In this document: piece by piece, positions 1 through 5,916 of the stretch | Position numbering within the stretch: the first letter of the stretch is position 1 | How the letters are laid out: each line of letters begins with the position of its first letter | Assembly (NCBI GenBank): GCA_007132865.1 | Contig: SLNU01000148.1 | Coordinates: forward strand, 1-8,308 | DNA: 8,308 bases | Direction: 5' to 3' | Source: Bacteroidales bacterium | Lineage (GTDB): Bacteria; Bacteroidota; Bacteroidia; Bacteroidales; UBA7960 | The notes under the pieces: generated by a model | The model's input: only the letters and a program-made list of their open reading frames with translations | What the model was told of the DNA's origin: nothing | The model's database searches: none | Program-made: the position numbers and the translations under genes

Positions 1-113
1 AACTTCGAATAATCAACCCCCGCCTTAAGACCAAAACCAATTCCCGGGTTCTTGGCAGACGCAAAAACGGGAAGTATCAGCAAGCAAGCAAACAGCAAAC
101 AGGCCTTTCTCAT
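1..113 (-). CDS. Outer-membrane beta-barrel-like protein, N-terminal fragment (runs off left edge)
   Basis: Only the first 37 codons are inside the window; the gene continues beyond base 1. The ATG at 113-111 opens a clear signal peptide: M-R-K, a hydrophobic core of about 15 residues (CLLFACLLILPVFA) and a likely signal peptidase I site at A-S-A. The mature start reads G-I-G-F-G-L-K-A-G-V-D-Y-S-K, which resembles the first strand of the PorT-like / outer-membrane beta-barrel families of Bacteroidota, where GLKAG followed by an aromatic-rich strand is usual. It starts 25 bases after the FISUMP gene's stop, so it is probably the third gene of the same transcript. The family call rests on a short stretch and is an inference; the signal peptide and reading frame are seen directly. 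Confidence 0.6.
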   Translation of the reverse strand, partial: MRKACLLFACLLILPVFASAKNPGIGFGLKAGVDYSK

Positions 114-138
114 GTGTTTTCGGGGGTTTTATTTTCAA

Positions 139-1158
139 TCAATCCTTTAAGCAGCGAATAGAAAAACCATGCCTTTTATCATAAAAACTTGACCCTAAGT
201 TTACGCCTGTGCCCAGATTCATTCCGGCTGCAGTTAACTCGCTTGTTGGATGGGTGGAATATGTCCACCAATGTCCAAAAGACCCAAGCCGCTGAAACGT
301 CCAGGTGGCCCATCTCACCCCTCCCGGATAGGCTGAAAAACCATAATCGTCTGTCCCGTGTCCGGAACAAGAAAAGTTCCACCTGGGGTGATCGTCCGTA
401 TCGCATCTACTTTCAAAGGGGGAATAAACCTGAAGGCAGGACTTCAGCATTCTTCCCATTTGGTTGCCTCCAATGGCTGTACGCAATTCCACCATATCTT
501 CATTGCTTGGAACGTGCCAGCCTGCCGGACAGACCCCTCTCGGGTCTGATGCAGCAAACCAATTATATAGCTTGCCGTAGGCACTAATCATTTCGGCATC
601 CCCGTCAATGCCCTCTATCGCCGTGTGGGGATACACGGCATAGGCTCCCATTGAAAGTTGACCCCAATCAGTGTCACTAAAGTGTGTGGGTATCTGATCG
701 CCGTTGCTGTACCGGCTCACCTTGAGGTTTTCAGCCAGCCAGCACTGATCTCCAATCAGTACCGTCGTATAAATGTTTCCGTCTATGTCCGCCACTGTCT
801 TCACATCCGGGCAAGGCCGATAAAAATTATAGGTAAACGCCTTTATCATTACGGCTATCGTATGTGAATAAAACGGGTCGCAGTCACCGGCCGTGACCAG
901 TGCACGGTAGTAAGAGGGCTGGTCTGCCAACACCAACAGGGTGTCTTCTGTCGCCCCGGGAATATCGGTCCACGACCCCAGATCAAAGGATCGCTGCCAT
1001 TGGATCTCCCCGGTATATTCATTGAGTCTGATTACTACCGGTTCATCCTGCTCAACCAGCAACTCCTTGTCTGGCTCTGACTGCGAATAGCCAAATGACA
1101 TGGCGAAGACCTGAAGAACGGCCAATACTATTTTTATACAGGAAAAGATCGGTCTCAT
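139..1158 (-). CDS. Secreted FISUMP-domain (Fib_succ_major) protein
   Basis: The product is 339 residues when started at the ATG at 1158-1156. An in-frame ATG at 1212 adds 18 residues that overlap the upstream gene and hide the signal peptide, so I reject it. Residues 1-26 form a signal peptide ending near F-G-Y-S-Q. Residues ~30-110 look like an Ig-like module (I-Q-W-Q-R-S, a W-T-D-I-P-G-A-T motif, S-Y-Y-R-A, G-D-C-D-P). Residues ~116-339 are a full Fibrobacter succinogenes major paralogous domain: D-I-D-G-N-I-Y, I-G-D-Q-C-W-L-A-E-N-L-K, Y-G-K-L-Y-N-W-F-A, C-P-A-G-W-H-V-P, F-S-A-Y-P-G-G, W-W-T-Y-S and a terminal G-F-S-I-R-C-L-K-D. The domain's biochemical role is not known; it is typical of secreted or surface proteins. 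There is no T9SS tail. The gene lies 13 bases after the HYR-like gene and 25 bases before the barrel gene, so co-transcription is likely. Confidence 0.9.
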   Translation of the reverse strand: MRPIFSCIKIVLAVLQVFAMSFGYSQSEPDKELLVEQDEPVVIRLNEYTGEIQWQRSFDLGSWTDIPGATEDTLLVLADQPSYYRALVTAGDCDPFYSHTIAVMIKAFTYNFYRPCPDVKTVADIDGNIYTTVLIGDQCWLAENLKVSRYSNGDQIPTHFSDTDWGQLSMGAYAVYPHTAIEGIDGDAEMISAYGKLYNWFAASDPRGVCPAGWHVPSNEDMVELRTAIGGNQMGRMLKSCLQVYSPFESRCDTDDHPRWNFSCSGHGTDDYGFSAYPGGVRWATWTFQRLGSFGHWWTYSTHPTSELTAAGMNLGTGVNLGSSFYDKRHGFSIRCLKD

Positions 1159-1171
1159 GATACTGGCAGGT

Positions 1172-2431
1172 TTAGAGTATGATAATCTGCTGTATGGTTC
1201 TCCTGGTCCCATCCTGAACCTGGAGAAAATATACCCCCTTTCCCAGGAATGAAAGGTTAAGCCGGATGTTCATCCAATCACTGCGGACCAATGTGAGGGC
1301 TCTGTGCACTTCTCTGCCTTCCAAATCAAATACCTGCACCGACAGCCGATCACCCATCCTAAGGGAGCCTGCCTCCAGGTTGAAAATGCCGCTGCCGGGA
1401 TTCGGGTACACCAGCACCCAGCCAGCCACATCATCCGGTTCTATGACCCGGGTAGCTCCCATGCAATCATCCACACCCGGCTGTTCAATATAAAGGTCTG
1501 CATATTTGATCCCTGGGGCACAACCTGATTCATCAGCAGGAATTACTTCGAAGGTCCTTTTGATATCGTAGTGCCAGCAATATTCACTAACATAGATTTC
1601 TACCTCCGTGACCCCGCCCGCAGACAAATCAGGTGCGGAATACTGACGTAAATCCAGATCTCCCAACCAGCCACAATCATCCCAAATAGTAAACCCACAC
1701 ATCCAATAAGCGAAGGCTGCATCCAGCTCCCGCTGGTTTTTAAAACTGCATGCGTGGTAGGCCACACTGTTTGGGCTCTGAATCTCGAGCCAGCCTGAAT
1801 ATACTTCAAACCATACTGAAAAACTTATCTCCTCACATTGGTCTGTGATGGTCCATGTAACTTCAAAGGAATAGTCGGAGCACTCAAAACAACAATAACT
1901 CCACATATCATAATCATTGACCACCACCGGATCACAACCGCCTGATTTTATTGCATTCCGGGTAATTTCCCCGACAATATATTCAATCTCATAATATACC
2001 CAATAATCATCACCGCATGTGTGAAAGCCATAACCGCCGCCATGGTTATTCAGTTCGATCGGCGGCGCCTTAATGGTGATCTGCTGAACAGCGCTGGCTT
2101 CATTTCCACATTCGTCTTTAACCAAAAAGGTTCTGTGAACAATCCACGGACAATCGTCTTCAATGATTTCATCTGCATACACAATGGATGCTATCGGGCA
2201 ATCATGTGCAATGGCACCGCCCTCGGCCTGTAGTTGCTCCCTGCTTATGGAAACACTTTCCTCGCTAAAAGGCAAGGCCGACAATCCGGAATCAACAATG
2301 TCGTCCAAGCTGCACCCGGCGATCTCCAGATCTCCAGACAGGGTAATTACTGGTGGGTCGTTGCCCCAGGCAGGGATCGTTACCGCAAGGATAAGGGGCA
2401 GGCAGGTTAGAAAAAACACCAGTTTTTTCAT
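1172..2431 (-). CDS. HYR-like, cysteine-rich surface protein with T9SS type A sorting domain
   Basis: The product is 419 residues from the ATG at 2431-2429. A TTG at 2452 would extend the frame by 7 residues, but the ATG sits directly at a good signal peptide (M-K-K, hydrophobic core, cleavage near P-A-W-G, residues 1-23). The mature part contains about three immunoglobulin-fold, HYR-like units. The first is clearest: P-P-V-I-T-L-S-G near residue 27, then D-D-C-P, H-R-T-F-L-V-K-D-E-C-G-N and I-T-I near residue 119. Two more divergent units span ~120-300 and share T-W-T-I-T-D-Q-C and R-T-F-E-V. The mature protein has 16 cysteines, which suggests many disulfides. Residues ~338-419 match a T9SS type A sorting domain: V-Y-P-N-P-G-S-G, V-F-D-L-E-G-R-E-V, L-G-K-G-V-Y-F-L-Q-V. 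By family knowledge it would be exported by Sec, cross the outer membrane by T9SS and be released or anchored. No catalytic domain is visible. It is probably the first gene of a three-gene operon. Confidence 0.88.
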   Translation of the reverse strand: MKKLVFFLTCLPLILAVTIPAWGNDPPVITLSGDLEIAGCSLDDIVDSGLSALPFSEESVSISREQLQAEGGAIAHDCPIASIVYADEIIEDDCPWIVHRTFLVKDECGNEASAVQQITIKAPPIELNNHGGGYGFHTCGDDYWVYYEIEYIVGEITRNAIKSGGCDPVVVNDYDMWSYCCFECSDYSFEVTWTITDQCEEISFSVWFEVYSGWLEIQSPNSVAYHACSFKNQRELDAAFAYWMCGFTIWDDCGWLGDLDLRQYSAPDLSAGGVTEVEIYVSEYCWHYDIKRTFEVIPADESGCAPGIKYADLYIEQPGVDDCMGATRVIEPDDVAGWVLVYPNPGSGIFNLEAGSLRMGDRLSVQVFDLEGREVHRALTLVRSDWMNIRLNLSFLGKGVYFLQVQDGTRRTIQQIIIL

Positions 2432-2466
2432 GGCTTTCCGGATGTTATACAATCCTGGCCTGAGGG

Positions 2467-2480
2467 GCCGGATTTCCGGC
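2467..2480. promoter_or_regulatory. 14-base perfect inverted repeat in the leader of the HYR-like gene
   Basis: GCCGGA-TT-TCCGGC is a perfect dyad with six-base GC-rich arms, centred about 42 bases before the ATG at 2431. It lies between the upstream terminator-like U-run and the gene, so it could be an operator or a stable hairpin in the 5' leader. A second TTTCCGG follows closer to the start (plus-strand 2435-2441). The function is unknown; the symmetry is seen directly. Confidence 0.4.
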
Positions 2481-2483
2481 GTA

Positions 2484-2537
2484 AGTTAAAAAAAATAATA
2501 GACAAACCCCGTCATGAATATCACAATAACGGGGCTT
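2484..2537 (-). terminator. Probable intrinsic terminator after the broken T9SS/S74 gene
   Basis: Read on the minus strand, AAGCCCCGT (2537-2529) can pair with ACGGGGTTT (2512-2504). This gives nine base pairs including one G-U, around a 16-base loop. A T-rich tract that includes eight consecutive T (plus-strand A at 2488-2495) follows a few bases later. It lies 48 bases past the stop at 2585 and ahead of the next start at 2431, the expected place to separate the two transcripts. The loop is large and the U-run is slightly displaced, so the call is moderate. Confidence 0.5.
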
Positions 2538-2584
2538 GCCATGCCTGGATAGAAGAAGTACGTCTTAGGTGCCGAAATTATAGT

Positions 2585-3861
2585 CTAAAGCAAAACCATA
2601 CGTTTGCTCTCAACCTGGCGGCCGTCAACAACAAGCGTGTAGACATAGGTGCCTGAAGTCAGTGAGCCTCCGTGGATCAGAACCTGTCCGGCACCCTGAT
2701 GTTCCAGGAGAAGTGCCATAACCTGTGTTCCGGCCATGTCCGCAATGAAGATCTGTGCCTTTTGCGTTCCTTCTGGCAGAAAATAACGGATAACGGTGTT
2801 TTCATGAAAGGGATTAGGCGTGTTTTGTTCTGACCGTGCATTACCGGAGGGGTATTGCTGCTGGCTGTCATTGATCCCATATCCCGTGGATTGCCTCAGA
2901 TCCACCCCCAGGTTCTCAAGCTGGAAAATTATATCGTTGATCTGGCCTTGCATGCGTACGTTTTCTGCCCTCAGGCTTACCTCAGCGGCCAGAAGCTGTT
3001 CATTCGCCTGCCTGAGTTCACTTAACTCTTCCCGTAGTGCATCAAACCCTTCGGGAGACAGTGCTTCAATCTGTACCTGCTGCTCCTGCACGGCCCTCAC
3101 CAATGGCACCACAAAATCAGAATACCGCAGGCCATAGTGTCCACTCTTATTTACCGGTGCATCCACCCCACTAAATGCCACACCAAGTTCATTTACTGTG
3201 GCCTCCACCTCCTGGGCGACAAAACCCGTATAGCGGATGGCCGCTTTCTCATCACGTGACTTCTGGGTGATCTCATCGGGCGCGGCTGTTGCCTTGCTGC
3301 CGTCCTCTGCACGGGTCAGGTCTTCTTGAAGGTCGGCAGCAAGTTTGTGGACATCGCTCACAACAGACCAAGTGACCTGGCCACCGATACTGGTTACCGA
3401 AGCATTGCCAAGCCGCACCTGGTTGCTGGCGGTTGGTCTTGCAGCATAGCCAATGCCGGTAACATTGGAATAGCCGCTTGCATGGGGGTAAGCACTTCGC
3501 CCCACAAAGGCACTTTAGTTAATATTGCTGGTAAAATCCCCGGCCACGTATCCTGTTGCGGTATTGCTGCTACCCGATGTCAGACTACGCATTGAATAAT
3601 ACCCGATCCCGGTATTGTAAACTCCAGTTGTGTTCGACATCAGGGCTGCAATTCCAAATGCAGTATTAAAATAGCCTGTTGTGTTGAAATAAAGGGCCGC
3701 GTGACCAGTAGCGATATTCGCGAAGCCTGTTGTGTTGAAAAAGAGGGCCTCAAGTCCCATGGCGGTGTTGACTTGGCTGGGTCAGCATTTGTCGGAGCGG
3801 CCTCCTGCGCCAGGACACCAGGGATCATCACCAGCAACGGTAGTTTTTTCATTGATCTCAT
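2585..3861 (-). pseudogene. Broken T9SS surface protein: YadA-like head repeats, S74 chaperone domain, coiled coil, T9SS tail
   Basis: The gene starts at the ATG at 3861 with a strong AGGAGG and a signal peptide (M-K-K-L-P-L-L-V, cleavage near V-L-A-Q). The frame is lost near a CCC run at 3781-3779. Adding one base there would give N-A-D-P-S-Q-V-N-T-A-M-G and run straight into the head repeats. After five repeats an in-frame TAA lies at 3517-3515, and the same frame continues without a break as S-A-F-V-G-R-S to the stop at 2585. With one base restored the parent would be 425 codons. After V-R-L-G-N-A-S-V-T-S-I-G-G comes an S74-like intramolecular chaperone region (Y-T-G-F-V-A-Q-E-V-E, G-L-R-Y-S-D-F-V-V-P-L), then a coiled coil (E-E-L-S-E-L-R-Q-A-N-E-Q), then a T9SS type A tail (P-N-P-F, G-T-Y-V-Y-T-L-V-V). 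A GTG at 3505 could start a 306-residue remnant, but it would lack a signal peptide. Sequencing error could explain one lesion; several together favour a decayed gene. Confidence 0.8.
3515..3769 (-). repeat. Five tandem 51-base (17-residue) YadA-head-like coding repeats
   Basis: Five consecutive 17-residue units follow the pattern N-T-A-x-G-x-x-A-L-x-x-N-T-T-G-x-x. They start at minus-strand positions 3769, 3718, 3667, 3616 and 3565. The first three are close copies, including the shared DNA TGTTGTGTTGAAA on the plus strand; the last two are more divergent (S-L-T-S-G-S-S and G-D-F-T-S-N). This is the left-handed beta-roll type of repeat found in trimeric autotransporter heads and in Bacteroidota tail-fibre-like proteins. 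The last position of unit five is the TAA stop. Tandem copies of this kind are prone to slippage and recombination. Confidence 0.8.
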
Positions 3862-3874
3862 TTTCGCTCCTCCT
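3862..3874 (-). promoter_or_regulatory. Strong Shine-Dalgarno fixing the start of the broken T9SS/S74 gene
   Basis: On the minus strand AGGAGG (3874-3869) stands seven bases before the ATG at 3861. It decides the start, because that ATG opens the signal-peptide frame rather than the repeat frame. Perfect Shine-Dalgarno sites are uncommon in Bacteroidota, and I see no comparably strong one before the other genes here. Confidence 0.7.
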
Positions 3875-3920
3875 TTTGTTTTGTTTGGTTTATAATAAAT
3901 GCAGACCAGCAGGGACGCAT

Positions 3921-3930
3921 CCCCCCCCCC
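3921..3930. repeat. Homopolymer run of ten C (G on the gene strand) upstream of the T9SS/S74 gene
   Basis: Ten consecutive C on the plus strand lie 60 bases before the start at 3861, inside the 116-base gap between the kinase and the broken surface-protein gene. Runs of this length are slippage-prone. I found no good TTTG / TAnnTTTG promoter around it, so its regulatory meaning is open. The exact length may be uncertain in an assembly. Confidence 0.85.
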
Positions 3931-3977
3931 AGATCAACGCAATTAAAAACAAAACACTTGATTTACAAAAATGATAC

Positions 3978-5225
3978 TTAAAAGACCATCCTGAACAGCG
4001 TCCCTTTACCCGGTTCGCTTTCTATTTCCGTGCGGGCACCATGCATGTCAAGAAAATCCTTGGCGATCAAAAGACCCAGTCCGGCATCGCTTTCCACCCC
4101 GTCCGGACCGGTGGGGGATGCAAGCCCGGAAAACAACCGATCAAGCACCTCCTGTTCCATCCCGCTGCCTTCATCCACAATCTCCACAACCGAACGCGCC
4201 CCTTCTGCCCTGACCCTGACCGTCACCTTCCCCTTCTTCTCAGAATATTTGATCGCATTGGAAAGCACATTCCTGAAAATGGCTTTCAGCATATTCTCAT
4301 CGGCAGCCACCTGCTGCAGGGGTGAATCAACTTCATTCACCAGCTTCAGCTGTTTCTGTTCAGCCACCGCCTTAAATAAATCAAGCGTCTCATCCAGGAT
4401 CCCCGGGATGTCCAGGAGCTTTTTATCCGGCTTCAGACCAAGCATGTCTGTTCTCGACCAAAGGAGCAAATCGACCAAGGTGGTGTAAGTGGTCCCGATG
4501 TGCCGGCTGACCGCTTGGAGCAGGGTTTTGATCCTGGCTTGGTCGTACTGGTCAATGTGGTTCAATACCAACTTCAGCATCTCGTTCGAAGTTCCGAGAC
4601 CGCCCCTGATGTCATGGGAGATCATGGAAAGAAACCTGGTCTTTTGCACATTTGTGACCCTCAGCTCCTCATTGGCTTTCTTAAGCTGCTCGTCAAGGAT
4701 GAGCATTTTCAGGTCATCTTCAATGTGTTGCCTGAGCGACACCAGGAACTCCGTATAGGTTTCGCTGTAATGATTTCCCTTATTGTCGAGCAGGCAGATG
4801 GTCCCAAAAACCTCCCCGTCAGGCCAGTTGAGTGGCAAGCCAAGGTAGGAGATCATGCCCAGGGGGATGTCCGGATTATCCGAACGCCATGCCGGGTCTT
4901 TCGTGGCATCGGGGACCATCAACTTCTTTTGTGTGCCGACAACGGTTTCGCAATAAAGTCCATGATTCAGTTTTTCCCTGTCTCCTGGTTTGTACGGACT
5001 TAAACTCCCCTGGCTGCCAACCAAAACCTCTATCTCTGACCGGTGAAGCCGCATGATCAAGGCAGAAGGAACGTTCACGATCTTCGCCGCCATATTTACC
5101 AGGGATTGCCAGCTGCCCAGCATTCCGGAGGAAATTTCGGGTTTTTCCTCACCTCCGATTACAACGGATTTTATGCTCCTGGTGAGGCCTTCCCTGACGG
5201 TAATTTTTGCAATATTCCCGAACAT
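3978..5225 (-). CDS. Cytoplasmic GAF-domain sensor histidine kinase (orphan)
   Basis: The product is 415 residues from the ATG at 5225. A TTG at 5264 would add 13 residues but lies inside the predicted promoter. Residues ~33-175 form a GAF sensor domain (A-L-I-M-R-L-H, L-Y-C-E-T-V, M-I-S-Y-L-G-L-P-L, W-P-D-G-E-V-F-G-T-I-C-L-L-D). A short coiled linker leads to a HisKA helix with F-L-S-M-I-S-H-D-I-R-G-G-L, where His204 is the expected phosphoacceptor. The catalytic ATPase domain covers ~305-415: N box N-V-L-S-N-A-I-K-Y-S, G1 box D-E-G-S-G-M, G2 box A-G-L-G-L-L-I-A-K, and G-K-G-T-L-F near the end. There is no signal peptide or membrane helix, so sensing is cytosolic; the ligand cannot be read from the sequence. 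The proline that usually follows the H-box Arg-x (x-R-x-P-L) is replaced by Gly. No response regulator is adjacent, so the partner is unknown. Confidence 0.92.
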   Translation of the reverse strand: MFGNIAKITVREGLTRSIKSVVIGGEEKPEISSGMLGSWQSLVNMAAKIVNVPSALIMRLHRSEIEVLVGSQGSLSPYKPGDREKLNHGLYCETVVGTQKKLMVPDATKDPAWRSDNPDIPLGMISYLGLPLNWPDGEVFGTICLLDNKGNHYSETYTEFLVSLRQHIEDDLKMLILDEQLKKANEELRVTNVQKTRFLSMISHDIRGGLGTSNEMLKLVLNHIDQYDQARIKTLLQAVSRHIGTTYTTLVDLLLWSRTDMLGLKPDKKLLDIPGILDETLDLFKAVAEQKQLKLVNEVDSPLQQVAADENMLKAIFRNVLSNAIKYSEKKGKVTVRVRAEGARSVVEIVDEGSGMEQEVLDRLFSGLASPTGPDGVESDAGLGLLIAKDFLDMHGARTEIESEPGKGTLFRMVF

Positions 5226-5261
5226 TGTTGTGCGTTTTTGGCTATGACCTCTTTGTCTTTG

Positions 5262-5294
5262 CAAAGCTATAAAAAGTTACCCGCAAAGCGCAAA
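5262..5294 (-). promoter_or_regulatory. Bacteroidota-type promoter of the histidine kinase
   Basis: On the minus strand a TTTG (5294-5291) is followed after 21 bases by TAGCTTTG (5269-5262), a full match to the -7 consensus TAnnTTTG. Transcription would start near 5255, leaving about 30 bases before the ATG at 5225. The -7 box runs into a CTTTGCAAAG palindrome. Position and consensus are seen; activity is inferred. Confidence 0.65.
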
Positions 5295-5349
5295 TCATTC
5301 TATGCACAACCTGTTTCAGAATCAGGCAACCAGCATCACAACACACCGG

Positions 5350-5712
5350 TTATTCCACAACGATGGTACCATTCATGCCCGGATGAAGGGTGCATACGTA
5401 AGTATATGTTCCAGCAGTATCAAATGTGTAGGTAAAGCTGGCTCCAGGCTGGACATTTGCATCGAACAACCCATCATCACTGGTTACAGTATGCAACATT
5501 GAGTCCGTGTTATTCCAGGTGACAGTTTCCCCAACTTCTATGGTTAGCTGAGCGGGTGTAAAAGAACTTGGGGTCATCCCAACTGTATTGGCGGGGGTGT
5601 CACCGTTATCGTCGCTGCTGCCGTTTGCAGGAGTGGTCCCGTTTTCATCGTCCGAACAGGCCATTAGGGAAATCATTAGGGCGAATACGATAAGTTTCAC
5701 AAAGTTTTTCAT
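5350..5712 (-). CDS. Cupredoxin (plastocyanin/amicyanin-like) copper lipoprotein
   Basis: The product is 120 residues. Residues 1-18 are a lipoprotein signal with the lipobox S-L-M-A-C, so Cys19 should be lipidated. Residues 20-42 are an Asp/Gly/Ser/Thr-rich linker, as is common for tethered envelope lipoproteins. Residues ~44-120 are one cupredoxin domain: F-x-P-A-Q-L-T-I-E-V-G-E-T-V-T-W-N-N, then H74 in L-H-T-V, then G-T-Y-T-Y-V-C-T-L-H-P-G-M. The four type 1 copper ligands are all present (H74, C107, H110, M113). The C-x2-H-x2-M loop matches the amicyanin spacing rather than the longer plastocyanin one. By family knowledge it would be a small electron carrier in the cell envelope; no electron donor or acceptor is encoded nearby, so the partner is unknown. 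It has its own likely promoter and is divergent from the creD module. Confidence 0.93.
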   Translation of the reverse strand: MKNFVKLIVFALMISLMACSDDENGTTPANGSSDDNGDTPANTVGMTPSSFTPAQLTIEVGETVTWNNTDSMLHTVTSDDGLFDANVQPGASFTYTFDTAGTYTYVCTLHPGMNGTIVVE

Positions 5713-5748
5713 GGCTTGGAAATATTTGCTTCAACATGTATCTACTTA

Positions 5749-5779
5749 TAAATATACGTTTTTTGTGTTGAATATCAAA
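5749..5779 (-). promoter_or_regulatory. Likely promoter of the cupredoxin gene
   Basis: On the minus strand TTTG (5779-5776) is followed after exactly 19 bases by TATATTTA (5756-5749), a seven-of-eight-type match to TAnnTTTG with the last G changed to A. The start codon follows 36 bases later at 5712. The pattern fits Bacteroidota promoters, but the region is AT-rich, so chance matches are possible. Confidence 0.5.
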
Positions 5780-5863
5780 GACTAGCCATTGGCTTTTAAT
5801 TAATTTTCGCCCAACAGCAAGGCTTCTTGTCCGTAAGCCATGGTTATAAAAACAAACCAGCGT

Positions 5864-5894
5864 GTTGGATCACTAAAAAAATCAATTACCTTTG
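5864..5894 (+). promoter_or_regulatory. Likely promoter of the membrane protein-regulator-creD module
   Basis: GTTG (5864-5867) is followed after 19 bases by TACCTTTG (5887-5894), a full TAnnTTTG match. Transcription would begin close to 5901, leaving a leader of only about a dozen bases before the ATG at 5914. The -7 box is the left arm of the CTTTG-N5-CAAAG dyad described separately. Confidence 0.65.
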
Positions 5895-5916
5895 CATTTC
5901 AAAGCACTTTTAAATG
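5890..5916 (+). promoter_or_regulatory. Candidate operator, copy 1: CTTTG-N5-CAAAG dyad at the module start
   Basis: CTTTG (5890-5894) and CAAAG (5900-5904) form a perfect inverted repeat with a five-base spacer. A second, overlapping dyad runs from 5895 to 5916 with ten-base arms matching at nine positions around a central CA; its right arm ends in the ATG. Fifteen bases (5897-5911, TTTCAAAGCACTTTT) recur exactly before creD. The site lies between the -7 box and the start codon, where a bound repressor would block transcription. The winged-helix protein encoded downstream is the natural candidate, but that is inference. Confidence 0.45.

Noticed and set aside
189..587. Plus-strand 132-residue open frame opposite the FISUMP gene
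   Set aside because: Its sequence has no family resemblance, while the minus strand carries a complete conserved domain.
1159..1212. ATG at 1212 as start of the FISUMP gene
   Set aside because: It overlaps the end of the upstream gene and puts 18 polar residues before an otherwise standard signal peptide. The ATG at 1158 is better.
2585..3505. A separate 306-residue gene starting at GTG 3505
   Set aside because: The frame is identical to that of the repeat region before the TAA at 3517-3515, the GTG lies inside a continuing conserved segment (S-A-F-V-G-R-S), and the product would have a T9SS tail but no signal peptide. It is the downstream part of one broken gene.
3515..3517. TAA read through or recoded rather than a true stop
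   Set aside because: There is no stem-loop or recoding signal that I can identify, and a second lesion upstream in the same gene makes simple decay or sequence error more likely.
4030..5003. Long plus-strand open frames opposite the kinase gene
   Set aside because: They have no recognisable domain, no promoter and lie antisense to a well-conserved kinase. They are frame shadows.
5226..5264. TTG at 5264 as start of the histidine kinase
   Set aside because: It falls inside the predicted -7 box TAGCTTTG (5269-5262). The ATG at 5225 leaves a sensible leader.
5784..5794. AGCCA-T-TGGCT inverted repeat followed by T-rich sequence, terminator-like
   Set aside because: It lies in the divergent gap between two gene starts, so no transcript from either gene would end there. 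The arms are only five bases, so chance is likely.
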